A program made the position numbers and the translations under genes. The notes beneath the pieces are model-generated. The model worked only from the letters and a program-made list of their open reading frames with translations, was not told where the DNA came from and did not search any database. Of a stretch of DNA of 33,742 nucleotides, positions 1 to 10,789 are shown piece by piece. Origin of the DNA: Aquihabitans sp. (lineage in GTDB: Bacteria; Actinomycetota; Acidimicrobiia; Acidimicrobiales; Iamiaceae); NCBI GenBank assembly GCA_025353965.1, contig JANXNS010000250.1, forward strand, positions 1 through 33,742, given 5' to 3'. Numbering within the stretch: position 1 is the stretch's first letter; the number at the start of each line of letters is the position of its first letter.

Positions 1-133
1 GCACGATCTCGCTGTAGACGTGGGCCTCACGGACCCGGCGGGCGATCAGTTGGGCATATTGCGCCCCGAAATCGACCACGAGAACCGGCCCCGCCTCGGC
101 CGCACGATGGGGGGGCTGAGCGGAATCGGTCAT
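1..133 (-). CDS. guaA: GMP synthase (glutamine-hydrolysing), N-terminal fragment
   Basis: Partial: only the first 44 codons are in the window and the rest runs off the left edge. The visible protein has a short polar leader and then [20 protein letters not shown], the first strand and helix of the class I glutamine amidotransferase domain of GuaA. The full enzyme converts XMP to GMP using glutamine and ATP in the cytosol. The ATG (131-133) overlaps the TGA of the upstream guaB3 gene by four bases (ATGA), so the two are very likely translationally coupled in a guaB-guaB3-guaA guanine nucleotide cluster. The catalytic Cys and the synthetase domain lie outside the window. Confidence 0.93.
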   Translation of the reverse strand, partial: MTDSAQPPHRAAEAGPVLVVDFGAQYAQLIARRVREAHVYSEIV

Positions 134-1245
134 GGATGCACCGGGGTGATTGTGAGCTCCGCTTTCTGGAGTTCCTTCAGGGTGGGGTAACCGCAGGTGG
201 CCATGGTTCGACGAAGCGCTCCCGCCAGGTTGGCGCGGCCATCGCTGCGATGGGCCGGGCCAACCAACACGTCCCGGATGGTGCCAGAAGGCAGAACCTG
301 GACCCGTGCCGAGCGAGGCAGGTCTGCATGGCCACCGTTGAGACCCCAATGCCATCCGCGACCGGGAGCATCGGTGGCCGCAGCTAGCGGAGCCCCGATC
401 ATGACCGCATCTGCGCCGCATGCCACCGCTTTGGCGATATCGCCACCGGTGGTGATCCCACCATCGGCGATCAGGTGGACATACACGCCGGTCTCGTCCA
501 GATGACGCATCCGCGCCGCCCGCGCATCGGCAATGGCGGTGGCCTGGGCCGCCCCCACGCCGAGCACGTTCCTCGTGGTGGAGGTTGCCCCGGCGCCGAC
601 GCCGACCAAAATCCCGGCCGCACCGGTACGCATGAGGTGCCGGGCCGCCTGATAGCTGGCGCAACCCCCGACGATCACCGGGATATCGAAGCGGCGCACG
701 AAGGTCTTGAGGTTGAGCGGATCGCCTTCTTTCGTGACGTGCTCGGCCGAGACGACCGAGCCCTGGATCACCAGCAGATCAAGCTCAGCGGCCAGAAGCG
801 CGTCGGCCAAAGCGGGCAGCCGCTGAGGGGTGATCGCGGCGCACGACACCACGCCGGAAGCGCGGATTTCTTTGATCCGATCACGGATGAGTTCCGGCTT
901 GATCGGTTCCGCATACATGGCCTGAAGCCGACCGGTTGCCTCTCCCTCGCTGAGGGTCCCGATCTCCTGGAGCAGCGGTTCCGGGTCTTCGTATCGGGTC
1001 CAGAGACCTTCCAACGCCAGCACGCCCACCCCGCCAGCCTCGCCAATGGCGACGGCGGAGGCCGGGCTCACCACGCTGTCCATAGCCGCCGCCATAATCG
1101 GCAACTCAAAATGAAATGCGTCTATCTCCCAGGACAGATCTACGTCCTCTGGGTCCCGGGTACGTCGGCTGGGCACCAAGGACACGTCCGCCAGCCCGTA
1201 GGCCCGACGTCCCGTCTTCCCCATGCCGATTTCGATCTCAGCCAC
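130..1245 (-). CDS. guaB3: GuaB3-family IMP dehydrogenase-related protein (no CBS domains)
   Basis: A 371-aa (beta/alpha)8 barrel of the IMPDH/GMP reductase superfamily. It lacks the two CBS domains present in the neighbouring GuaB; the short linker at residues 95-110 takes their place. Visible family motifs are [10 protein letters not shown] (49-58), the phosphate loop [11 protein letters not shown] (215-225) and [15 protein letters not shown]. Where GuaB has the catalytic Cys of GSICTTR, this protein has Ser222. Cyanobacterial GuaB3 proteins have been reported to have IMPDH activity; for actinobacterial members the reaction is less settled, so I do not assign one. Start is GTG at 1245 with GAGGAG about 7-9 nt upstream. 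It lies directly before guaA (4-nt overlap) and after an inserted propeller gene that separates it from guaB. Confidence 0.88.
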   Translation of the reverse strand: MAEIEIGMGKTGRRAYGLADVSLVPSRRTRDPEDVDLSWEIDAFHFELPIMAAAMDSVVSPASAVAIGEAGGVGVLALEGLWTRYEDPEPLLQEIGTLSEGEATGRLQAMYAEPIKPELIRDRIKEIRASGVVSCAAITPQRLPALADALLAAELDLLVIQGSVVSAEHVTKEGDPLNLKTFVRRFDIPVIVGGCASYQAARHLMRTGAAGILVGVGAGATSTTRNVLGVGAAQATAIADARAARMRHLDETGVYVHLIADGGITTGGDIAKAVACGADAVMIGAPLAAATDAPGRGWHWGLNGGHADLPRSARVQVLPSGTIRDVLVGPAHRSDGRANLAGALRRTMATCGYPTLKELQKAELTITPVHP

Positions 1246-1359
1246 GACCCTGCTCCTCGAACCCGTATCGGGAAAGCTCCGAGCCTACGCCCTTCGCCTG
1301 GTTCTCCTTGCACGGAGATGCCCGAATCGACAGTCCGTGCCCGGAGGAGTGGAAACGGG

Positions 1360-2580
1360 CTAGCGGGGGATTATCGGCGTGGCCTTCGTGCCCTTGCTGT
1401 GGATGGCTTCGGGGGTCCAACGGCCCGACCCTGCGGGAGCACCGGCCTCGGGATTGGTGAACCAGAGCTCATCGGGTTGGGTACCAGGTCCGTACCAGGC
1501 CACATCGATGTACCCGTCGTCATCGAAGTCACCAACGAGCGGGCGGGCCGTGGTTTGGTCGTGGGCGGTACCGGCGAGCGTAAAGAAATCATCGGCCGTC
1601 GTCTCGTGAAAGTAGCGGTCCTGAGCGGCGGGCAATGTGCCGGGCACCTCAATAAATGCTCCATCGAGGCCGGCCGAGACCACCGTTGCTGCCACGTCGA
1701 CTGGTTCGATCGGCACGTTTTGGAAGGCCGAGCCGGTGCTCCGCCACAAGCGCGGGGGGCCTGAGCCATTGCCCCACCACAAGATGCCGTCACGAAGCTC
1801 ACTGAAGATGGTGACCGGCTGGTAGGACCCAGCCATGGAGAGGTTGGTCTGGGCGAAGGCGCCGCCGGCAGTACTGACCCACTTGTAGTCCGGAGCCGTG
1901 CCCTGCTGGTACAGCACAACGTCTTCGATGTAATCGCCGCTGAAATCGCCGATGACCAGCTGGTAGGCACCATTCACGTTGAGCTCACGACTGGTGTAGG
2001 TGCCAGGTGCGTTGTAGGGCGCACTGGTTCGGTCGGTGAAGTGCCAGTAATAGTCCTTTGCCGAACCGGGCCCGAGAAACAAGATGTCGTCCTTGGCGCC
2101 AACCGAGCGGTAGTCGCGCAGGACCTTGGGCTGGTAGGTCCCACCCACGTTGACCTTGCGGGTCTTGTCGAAGTACCCAGCGATGTTCGCCGAGATCCAC
2201 AGCGAGTCCACCGCGGATCCGACACCATAGAAAAGAATGTCGTCGTAGTCGTCGCCACCGAAGTCGCCGGCCACGGGGACGAAGTCGCCGCCGATGGACA
2301 TGCTCACCTTGGTGAAGCCGCCGGAGACCGTCGAACCGCCGGTGGTACGGGCGCCCTTGTGGCCGATCCACAGGGAGTCACCCGCTGATCCTGGGGCGTA
2401 GAACAGGATGTCGGTTGCGCCGTCCCCCGCAAACTGGCCGACCACCGTCTTGTACGTTCCGCTGAGCGCCAGGGCGCGGTAATCCCACCCGTCGCCCAAC
2501 TCGGCCGAGGCCTTGACGGGGGCGAACAATGCCGTCACCAATGCCAGAACCGCAGTGGCCACCGACAGTCGTTGAATCAC
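1360..2580 (-). CDS. Secreted FG-GAP/VCBS-like seven-repeat beta-propeller protein
   Basis: A 406-aa protein with a clear Sec signal peptide: Arg4, a hydrophobic core at residues 6-20 and an AxA-type site (KASA, cleavage after about Ala26). The mature part has seven repeats of roughly 43-59 residues built on GDFxGDxxxDxLxYxxGSAxDxLW. They are centred at about 46-72, 105-130, 155-181, 209-236, 257-281, 300-325 and 348-374; the sixth is the most worn. Acidic loops such as DFDDDGYID (351-359) resemble the calcium loops of FG-GAP/integrin-alpha repeats. Seven repeats suggest one closed seven-bladed propeller. No catalytic or anchoring domain is visible, so an extracellular binding role is only inference. 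GTG start with AAGGAG five bases upstream. It sits between guaB and guaB3, which are often adjacent in actinobacteria, and looks like an accessory insertion. Confidence 0.85.
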   Translation of the reverse strand: MIQRLSVATAVLALVTALFAPVKASAELGDGWDYRALALSGTYKTVVGQFAGDGATDILFYAPGSAGDSLWIGHKGARTTGGSTVSGGFTKVSMSIGGDFVPVAGDFGGDDYDDILFYGVGSAVDSLWISANIAGYFDKTRKVNVGGTYQPKVLRDYRSVGAKDDILFLGPGSAKDYYWHFTDRTSAPYNAPGTYTSRELNVNGAYQLVIGDFSGDYIEDVVLYQQGTAPDYKWVSTAGGAFAQTNLSMAGSYQPVTIFSELRDGILWWGNGSGPPRLWRSTGSAFQNVPIEPVDVAATVVSAGLDGAFIEVPGTLPAAQDRYFHETTADDFFTLAGTAHDQTTARPLVGDFDDDGYIDVAWYGPGTQPDELWFTNPEAGAPAGSGRWTPEAIHSKGTKATPIIPR

Positions 2581-2633
2581 GTGTGCTCCTTATTTTCCGC
2601 CGACACGCTGGTGCGAGCCGACTCGACCGTCCA

Positions 2634-4163
<1,530 letters not shown>

Positions 4164-4172
4164 TTAGGGAAA

Positions 4173-4562
4173 TTACCGACGCAGAGACTTGAGAATCTGC
4201 CTGGCGACCACGGTGTTCATTTGGTACACAACCGTCTTAGAGGCGTCTCGGGCCAGCTTTACAACGCTGCCACCAGTGACTTCTTCCACACTGTCCAGCC
4301 CGTCAACCAAGGCCTGCTTGGTTGCATCGGTGGCCTTGTAGCCAGCGTTGGTGAGTGCCTTGACAATCTCGCTCTGCGCTACTGGTTCGGGCGCAGCTGA
4401 CGCAATGATGCGCAGCGCTTCCTTGGTGAGTTCCGCCCCTTGCTCGATGGCCTCATGCCTGGTGAGGTTGCCCTCCTCTTGGCCCTCCACCGAGGCCAGC
4501 CAGCGGCGTACCTTCACGATCAGCTGGCCGTGAGTATCACCTTCGAAAGAGATCGTGGCCAT
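4173..4562 (-). CDS. Conserved-looking hypothetical protein, possible winged-helix fold
   Basis: 129 aa; I do not recognise the family. There is no signal peptide or membrane segment. Residues 1-30 look like a short beta-rich start (MATISFEGDTHGQLIVKVRR). From about residue 45 the pattern helix (TKEALRIIASAA), second helix (QSEIVKALTNAG), third helix (ATKQALVDGLDSV) and a strand pair (EEVTGGSVVKL) would fit a small winged-helix domain. The C-terminus is basic (ILKSLRR). A regulator or nucleic-acid binder is therefore possible, but this is inference from pattern alone. The ATG at 4562 has no good ribosome binding site. Stop to guaB start leaves 60 nt, and it follows the YqgE gene by 25 nt, so it may be co-transcribed with both. 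Confidence 0.7.
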   Translation of the reverse strand: MATISFEGDTHGQLIVKVRRWLASVEGQEEGNLTRHEAIEQGAELTKEALRIIASAAPEPVAQSEIVKALTNAGYKATDATKQALVDGLDSVEEVTGGSVVKLARDASKTVVYQMNTVVARQILKSLRR

Positions 4563-4587
4563 GGAACCACGCTAACCCCACCAGCGC

Positions 4588-5133
4588 TTAGTTGGCCGAG
4601 GGATCATCGGGATGGTTGGCAAACCACGCGGTCTGGCCAGGCTGCCGGCGCAAGACACCCGCCCAGAGGCCCGTTGGATCGGCGGTCACCAGATCGTCGG
4701 GATGCACATTTACCGGCCACCAAGCTCCCTCGCCCAGTTCGTCCTCGAGTTGGCCGGGGGCCCAGCCAGCCGACCCTGCGAAAAGGCGAACGCCGCCCCA
4801 GGGGCTGTGGCCATGGCTCGGTGGCGAGTGAAGGTCCACCGTCCCCACATCGCCAACCACGTGCCCAAAGTGTTCCGATGGCCCGTCACCGCGAAGGGCC
4901 AACCCCACCACTGCGTCGGTACCTACTGGGCCGCCAATGAAGAGAACGGCTGGCGAAGCCACCTGCGATGCCCACTCCTCGGCCACGTCATGAACCGGCG
5001 TATCACTCGGACGGTTGATCACCACACCAAACGCGCCATCCACGCTGTGGGCTAGAAGCAACACCACCGTGCGCTCAAAGTTGGGGTCGCCAATGAGCGG
5101 CGTTGCCACCAGCAGGCGGCCGACGTGGCTCAC
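4588..5133 (-). CDS. YqgE/AlgH family protein (UPF0301)
   Basis: 181 aa, the usual length. Family signatures are GRLLVATPLIGDPNFERTVV near the N-terminus (residues 5-24), GAFGVVINRPSD (about 33-44) and FIGGPVGTDAVVGLALRG (about 65-82). The biochemical role of the family is not established; in Pseudomonas AlgH is linked to alginate regulation. It appears cytosolic, with no signal or membrane segment. The start chosen is GTG (5131-5133), because the conserved SHVGRLLVATP motif begins there; it has no strong ribosome binding site. Upstream, 138 nt separate it from the Nudix gene and hold no recognisable feature. Confidence 0.9.
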   Translation of the reverse strand: MSHVGRLLVATPLIGDPNFERTVVLLLAHSVDGAFGVVINRPSDTPVHDVAEEWASQVASPAVLFIGGPVGTDAVVGLALRGDGPSEHFGHVVGDVGTVDLHSPPSHGHSPWGGVRLFAGSAGWAPGQLEDELGEGAWWPVNVHPDDLVTADPTGLWAGVLRRQPGQTAWFANHPDDPSAN

Positions 5134-5271
5134 GTTGTGGCACCCGACAGGCAGCGCGCAGCCGCAACCAAACAGGTCGCCGTGGCAGCAATCGGGTGGG
5201 TCACCCCATCGACGCTAACGGCGCGCAAGGCCGACCGGCACCGGCGCGACCGGACCCAGCTGGCATCACCG

Positions 5272-5988
5272 TTAGATGTGGTGAAGTTCGCCCCGAGCTA
5301 CCGTGCCCGTCGCCAAGCCAAGCAACTGGCGAAGCATGGCCGCGGTTGCGCCCCACACGATGTCCTCCTCCAGCTCGAAGAAGAAGATGGAACGGTCCGC
5401 CCCGAAGAGAAACCATCGCTCCTCCCGGTAGATCGCCGGGTCCAGTAACTCGGCTAGCGGTAGATGCAGTACGGCATCCACCTCAGCGGGGCTGGCCACG
5501 AGCGACGGCAATCCGGGGAGGAGCCCCACGTAAGGGACGATGAACGACCCGCTGGTAGCCGTAGTCAGGTGGTCCAACTCCCCGATGATCTCGATGGACG
5601 AGGGGTCCAACCCGATCTCCTCGTCCGCTTCACGGCACGCCGTCTCGGCCAGAGACTCGCCCTCGTCTTGGCGTCCGCCGGGGAAGCTGACCTCTCCGCT
5701 ATGTACCCGTAACGCAGCCGAACGGCGGGTGAGCACGACATGCGCTTCACCGCCGTGCTCATAGATCGGGGCCAACACGGCAGCTGCCCGAGAAAGCTGC
5801 CCTTCGCGCTCAGACCGCACTGGCGGATCGATCCCGGCGAAAACGTCGCGCAACCGGGCAGTGTCTACACGGCGATCCACGTCGTCGAGATGCGCCCACG
5901 GAGCCGGATCCCCGGGGCGAGCTGAGGCCGGCCGGGGAATCCGCTGCAACGCACGGCGTTTTGGCGCGGCGCCCACCGGACCGGTCAC
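5272..5988 (-). CDS. Nudix hydrolase, CoA pyrophosphatase (NudL) type
   Basis: 238 aa from the GTG at 5988. The Nudix box is perfect at residues 105-127 (G-x5-E-x7-READEEIGL). Just before it, VVLTRRSAALRVHSGEVSFP (85-103) matches the NuCoA motif of coenzyme A diphosphatases. The likely reaction is therefore hydrolysis of CoA or acyl-CoA to phosphopantetheine and 3',5'-ADP. A longer reading from 6126 is open, but its first 46 codons overlap a separate small gene in another frame and look like out-of-frame sequence. Starting at 5988 puts the GTG 10 nt after that gene's stop, with a weak GGTGG upstream. Residues 1-60 before the domain are poorly conserved in character. Confidence 0.87.
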   Translation of the reverse strand: MTGPVGAAPKRRALQRIPRPASARPGDPAPWAHLDDVDRRVDTARLRDVFAGIDPPVRSEREGQLSRAAAVLAPIYEHGGEAHVVLTRRSAALRVHSGEVSFPGGRQDEGESLAETACREADEEIGLDPSSIEIIGELDHLTTATSGSFIVPYVGLLPGLPSLVASPAEVDAVLHLPLAELLDPAIYREERWFLFGADRSIFFFELEEDIVWGATAAMLRQLLGLATGTVARGELHHI

Positions 5989-5998
5989 GCCACCACCG

Positions 5999-6160
5999 TC
6001 ATGGCTGGTCTGCGAGAGCGGACTCCGCCAAGTGTTCGAGGACATCGCGTAGGCCACCGGTCTTGAGGTCTGCCATGACCCGACCTGGCGTGAGTTCGCC
6101 CTTCTCCCAATCCATCCAAGAGGCAAGTAACTTCACGGGGTCGGCGGGCGGTCGTTCCAT
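5999..6160 (-). CDS. Small 53-aa conserved-looking protein
   Basis: A short gene overlapped by the over-long reading of the Nudix gene. It begins ATG at 6160 with AGGA seven bases upstream. The protein reads MERPPADPVKLLASWMDWEK, continuing GELTPGRVMADLKTGGLRDV and ending LEHLAESALADQP. It is acidic and amphipathic, with Trp15 and Trp18 in a WMDWEKGE motif followed by TPGRVMADLKTGGL. I believe similar short proteins with a W-x-x-WE-x-GE...PG...LKxGGL pattern occur in other actinobacteria, but I could not search. No function is proposed. Its TGA is 10 nt before the Nudix start, suggesting coupled expression. Confidence 0.66.
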   Translation of the reverse strand: MERPPADPVKLLASWMDWEKGELTPGRVMADLKTGGLRDVLEHLAESALADQP

Positions 6161-6255
6161 GCGCTCATCCTACTGACGGCCACCCTGGGTCCCCCTTCCG
6201 GCGTCGGGGAACAGGACTGGGCCATGGGGGTAGCGGGCACAACCGAGTAGCACGC

Positions 6256-6288
6256 GAAGGAGCCCAGGCCTTGGGCCTGGGCTCCTTC
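6256..6288 (-). terminator. Perfect 15-bp hairpin downstream of groEL
   Basis: GAAGGAGCCCAGGCC (6256-6270), a 3-nt loop and the exact complement at 6274-6288, starting about 30 nt after the groEL stop. The stem is long, GC-rich and perfectly paired. There is no T-run on either side, as is common for actinobacterial terminators. It most likely ends the groES-groEL transcript and insulates it from the small-protein/Nudix genes. Confidence 0.75.
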
Positions 6289-6317
6289 AACTAGCTGTGC
6301 TGCACGGGAGCAGCTGA

Positions 6318-7964
<1,647 letters not shown>

Positions 7965-7978
7965 CTAGGTTCCTCAGC

Positions 7979-8272
7979 TCAGTTCTTGACGATGGCGAGG
8001 ACGTCACGGGCATTCAGAATGAGGACATCCTGGCCATCTGACGTGATCTCGGTGCCGCCGTACTTGGAGTAGACGACAATGTCGCCCACCTTGACGTCTA
8101 CCGGGAGGCGCTTTTCGCCGTCCTCGTCCCAGCGGCCTTCGCCGACGGCGAGGACTTCACCCTGCTGGGGCTTCTCCTTGGCGGTATCGGGAATCACAAG
8201 CCCACTTGCGGTGGTTTCTTCGGCATCACCGGGCTTCACGATGATTCGATCTTCGAGCGGCTGCAGGGACAT
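7979..8272 (-). CDS. groES: Co-chaperonin GroES (10 kDa)
   Basis: 97 aa from the ATG at 8272, whose GGAGG lies five bases upstream. An in-frame ATG at 8284 has no ribosome binding site and would add only four residues. The protein starts [14 protein letters not shown] and contains the mobile loop around [12 protein letters not shown] and the roof segment [13 protein letters not shown]. It ends [20 protein letters not shown] and DVLAIV, all standard GroES features. It caps the GroEL ring. It is the first gene of the groES-groEL operon. Confidence 0.97.
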   Translation of the reverse strand: MSLQPLEDRIIVKPGDAEETTASGLVIPDTAKEKPQQGEVLAVGEGRWDEDGEKRLPVDVKVGDIVVYSKYGGTEITSDGQDVLILNARDVLAIVKN

Positions 8273-8321
8273 CAGCGCCTCCATGGCGTGAGTAGCGGTG
8301 CCGAACGCGCTCCAACGGGCG

Positions 8322-8348
8322 TTAGCACTCCTCTATGGCGAGTGCCAA
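8322..8348 (-). promoter_or_regulatory. CIRCE operator (HrcA site), proximal
   Basis: On the minus strand TTGGCACTC, nine spacer bases, then GAGTGCTAA. This is the CIRCE inverted repeat with one mismatch to the TTAGCACTC-N9-GAGTGCTAA consensus. It overlaps the expected transcription start of groES, where HrcA repressor binding would block initiation until heat shock. hrcA itself is not in the window. Confidence 0.93.
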
Positions 8349-8376
8349 CGATACGGCGCCAGCGCGCCAGTCGCAA
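8348..8376 (-). promoter_or_regulatory. groESL vegetative-type promoter
   Basis: On the minus strand TTGCGA (8376-8371) and TATCGT (8353-8348) are separated by exactly 17 nt, each matching four of six consensus bases. The predicted start near 8341 falls inside the proximal CIRCE element and leaves a leader of about 70 nt before groES. Confidence 0.66.
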
Positions 8377-8400
8377 GCAGTCGCGCCCTGAGAGTGCTAA
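8374..8400 (-). promoter_or_regulatory. Second, degenerate CIRCE-like element
   Basis: On the minus strand a perfect TTAGCACTC arm (8400-8392), nine bases, then GACTGCTTG (8382-8374), which matches six of nine positions of the second CIRCE arm. It overlaps the -35 hexamer, so HrcA binding here could compete with polymerase. The weak right arm makes this less certain than the proximal site. Confidence 0.55.
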
Positions 8401-8412
8401 TTCTTTCGAAAA

Positions 8413-9459
8413 TTAGGGCAACAACGGCAGGCGCAGGTTGGGATCTGCGCCCGTATCGAGTGGGCTCGGGCCGTCGGTTCCGAGGCGCCACCACGCGGCC
8501 GCCGCCACCATTGCGGCGTTATCTGTACACAGTGCCCGGCTCGGAAGCGAGCCGTGAATGCCATCTTCTACGCAGGCAGACAGGAACCGTTCGCGCAGCA
8601 ATGAGTTGGCAGCGACGCCACCACCGAGCACCAGGCCCTTGGCCCCAATTTGGCGGGCTGCCCGCCGGGCCTTGGTGACCAACACGTCGACAACGGCCTC
8701 CTGGAAGCTGGCCGCAACATCGGCCGTGGAGGCTTCTGGATGCTTCCGAACATGGTTGACCACCGAGGTTTTGAGCCCAGAGAACGAAAAATCCAAACCC
8801 TCGGCCAGCATGGCGCGAGGGAACCGAATGGCTATCGGGTCACCCTCCAGGGCGATCCGATCAATCGCCGGGCCGCCGGGGTACCCGAGTCCGAGGTACC
8901 GACCGACTTTGTCGAAGGCCTCTCCCGCGGCATCGTCGATGGTGGAACCGAGCATTCGATAGCGGCCGTGCCCCTCCATCTCGATCAACATCGTGTGCCC
9001 GCCAGAAACCAGGAGCACAACAATCGGTAGTTCCAGTGTCGGATCCTCCAGCAGCGCCGCGTAGAGGTGGGCCTCCAGATGGTTGACGGCCACGAAGGGC
9101 ACGCCCCAGACCAGGGCCAACGCCTTCGCCGTGCTCACCCCCACCAGCAACGCGCCAACGAGCCCGGGACCATAGGTAGCGGCAACGGCATCCAACTCGG
9201 AACCGTCGACCCCGGCCTCAACCAGCGCCTCGGCGATGACTGGAGTGAGGAGGTCGACGTGGGCCCGGCTGGCTATCTCGGGCACCACACCGCCAAAACG
9301 GGCGTGAATGTCGACCTGGCTCGACACGACCGACGATCGAACCACGCGGCCGCCTACCACGACGGCAGCCGCGGTCTCATCGCACGAGGTCTCGATACCT
9401 AAAATACGGGTATGCACGTCTACCCCGGGACGAGCGAGCGTCGGATCAGTGGTGGTCAT
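8413..9459 (-). CDS. tsaD: tRNA N6-adenosine threonylcarbamoyltransferase TsaD
   Basis: 348 aa, full length. With TsaB and TsaE it transfers the threonylcarbamoyl group to A37 of ANN-decoding tRNAs (t6A). ASKHA-fold motifs include ILGIETSCDETAAAVV (19-34), GGVVPEIASRAHVD (56-69), the metal ligands His127 and His131 in VNHLEAH, VSGGHTML and Asp313 in CTDNAAMVAA. The ATG overlaps the rimI TGA by four bases. It is the last gene of the tsaE-tsaB-rimI-tsaD block, so the t6A genes are tightly coupled here. Confidence 0.97.
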   Translation of the reverse strand: MTTTDPTLARPGVDVHTRILGIETSCDETAAAVVVGGRVVRSSVVSSQVDIHARFGGVVPEIASRAHVDLLTPVIAEALVEAGVDGSELDAVAATYGPGLVGALLVGVSTAKALALVWGVPFVAVNHLEAHLYAALLEDPTLELPIVVLLVSGGHTMLIEMEGHGRYRMLGSTIDDAAGEAFDKVGRYLGLGYPGGPAIDRIALEGDPIAIRFPRAMLAEGLDFSFSGLKTSVVNHVRKHPEASTADVAASFQEAVVDVLVTKARRAARQIGAKGLVLGGGVAANSLLRERFLSACVEDGIHGSLPSRALCTDNAAMVAAAAWWRLGTDGPSPLDTGADPNLRLPLLP

Positions 9460-10094
9460 GACCGGTCCATCCCGGCCCGGTCAGCGGCGGGGTGAAGGTT
9501 GCCCGATGAGGCCCCGACCCGGATCGGAGCGTCGAAACCTTGACGCGAGGTGGGCGGCAGCTGGGCTTGATCGATCACGGCCAGCCGGGCGGCGTACTCG
9601 TCGGTGTTGATCTCGTGGGCCCACATCACTAGAGCGTCCTCGCCATTGTCGGAGTAATAGGCCTTGCGAGCCCCGGCGGGTGCGAACCCAAACCGGCGAT
9701 AGATCTCCTGCGCACGCACGTTGGACATGCGCACCTCAAGAGTCATTTGGTTGGCCCCAAACGCCAGGGCCTGGCGGACCAACTCCGCCAGCAGTCGGGT
9801 GGCAATCCCGTTGCGCTGCCAAGCAGGGTCAATCGCCACGGTGGCCACATGGGCGTCGTCGGCGATCATCAGTACGCCGGCGTAGCCCACCAACGTCGGG
9901 CCGATACGAGCAACCAGATAGACCCGGCCACCCCGCTCGAGCTCGTCTTCGAAAAGCCGAGAAGACCAGGGCCGCGGATACACCGAGGTCTCAATGGCCA
10001 AAACCGCACGCAGGTGACGACGACGCATCGGCGAAACCGTGACCACCAAGCCACAGGGCGCCGGGCCATCGACGGTTACCGCGCCCGGCGTCAT
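9456..10094 (-). CDS. rimI: Ribosomal protein S18-alanine N-acetyltransferase (RimI family)
   Basis: 212 aa from the ATG at 10094, which overlaps the tsaB stop (ATGA). The open frame extends upstream to 10175 but that part overlaps tsaB. GNAT-fold features: an N-terminal strand and helix (HLRAVLAIETSVYPRPW, 27-43), VATVAIDPAWQRNGIATRLL (83-102) with the acetyl-CoA motif QRNGIA, and NVRAQEIYRRFGF (125-137). Tyr147-148 lie near the usual catalytic tyrosine. About 50 residues follow the normal RimI end (from HEINTDEY on); this tail is unusual and has no recognisable domain. Placement between tsaB and tsaD supports RimI over other GNATs, but the exact substrate is not shown by sequence. Confidence 0.85.
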   Translation of the reverse strand: MTPGAVTVDGPAPCGLVVTVSPMRRRHLRAVLAIETSVYPRPWSSRLFEDELERGGRVYLVARIGPTLVGYAGVLMIADDAHVATVAIDPAWQRNGIATRLLAELVRQALAFGANQMTLEVRMSNVRAQEIYRRFGFAPAGARKAYYSDNGEDALVMWAHEINTDEYAARLAVIDQAQLPPTSRQGFDAPIRVGASSGNLHPAADRAGMDRS

Positions 10095-10789
10095 GCGCCC
10101 TCCCGCATGGACCAATTGATCTCCGCATCGGGCCGACGGAGGTAGAGCAGCTGCACCTCCTGGGGGCGGATCCAATCCTCACGGAGTGCCTTGGCGTGCG
10201 CGAGCTGAACGAGCGATCGCGCCGACGGGTACGCGTGATCCCCACCAGCCAGCTCGATACCGGGCCGGGCCGAGAGTTCCTCGGCATAGCGAATGGCACC
10301 ATCACCAGCCAGGATCGTTTCACCAGGCTGGGCCAGCAGCTCAGCGGCCAATTCATCCGGCGTGCCGATCGTGGGCTCGCTCAAGCGCTGGATACCACCG
10401 GGTACCTGTCGGTAGAAGGCCCAGAACACTTCGCTTCGGCGGGCATCGATCACCGCCGCAATACGCCGGTCCGTGAAGCGCAGCGGGAAGGCCAGGAGGT
10501 CGAGGCTCGAGACCGCGATCATCGGCACCCTGAGCGCCTGGGCAATGGCCTTGCCGGATGCAACGCCCACGCGTAATCCGGTGAACAAGCCAGGGCCGTT
10601 GTCCACCGCAACGCACGAAATCTCCGACAGCTCAATCCGGGCCTGATGGCACACGAACTCCACCGCTGGGATGAGGTTCTCGGCGTGGCGCTTGCCCCGC
10701 GCCGAATGAGATGAAGCAAGCACGCCCTCGTGGCCACCGATGGCACAGCCCACCTGAGCCGTGGCGCTTTCCAACCCAAGGATCAACAC
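10091..10789 (-). CDS. tsaB: tRNA threonylcarbamoyladenosine biosynthesis protein TsaB
   Basis: 232 aa from the GTG at 10789. That start is supported by GGAG seven bases upstream and by the conserved beginning LILGLESATAQVG. The first 24 codons of the longer open frame overlap tsaE and do not fit the family. Signature segments: SARGKRHAENLIPAVEFVCH (compare the H(S/A)E-L-P pattern), VAVDNGPGLFTGLRVGVASG and AVIDARRSEVFWAFY. TsaB is the ASKHA-fold partner that heterodimerises with TsaD and is needed for t6A synthesis. It overlaps tsaE by seven bases upstream and rimI by four downstream. Confidence 0.94.
   Translation of the reverse strand: MLILGLESATAQVGCAIGGHEGVLASSHSARGKRHAENLIPAVEFVCHQARIELSEISCVAVDNGPGLFTGLRVGVASGKAIAQALRVPMIAVSSLDLLAFPLRFTDRRIAAVIDARRSEVFWAFYRQVPGGIQRLSEPTIGTPDELAAELLAQPGETILAGDGAIRYAEELSARPGIELAGGDHAYPSARSLVQLAHAKALREDWIRPQEVQLLYLRRPDAEINWSMREGA

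Noticed and set aside
475-1764. 429-codon plus-strand frame across guaB3 and the propeller gene
   Set aside because: Antisense to two well-supported genes, His/Arg/Gly-rich and without family motifs.
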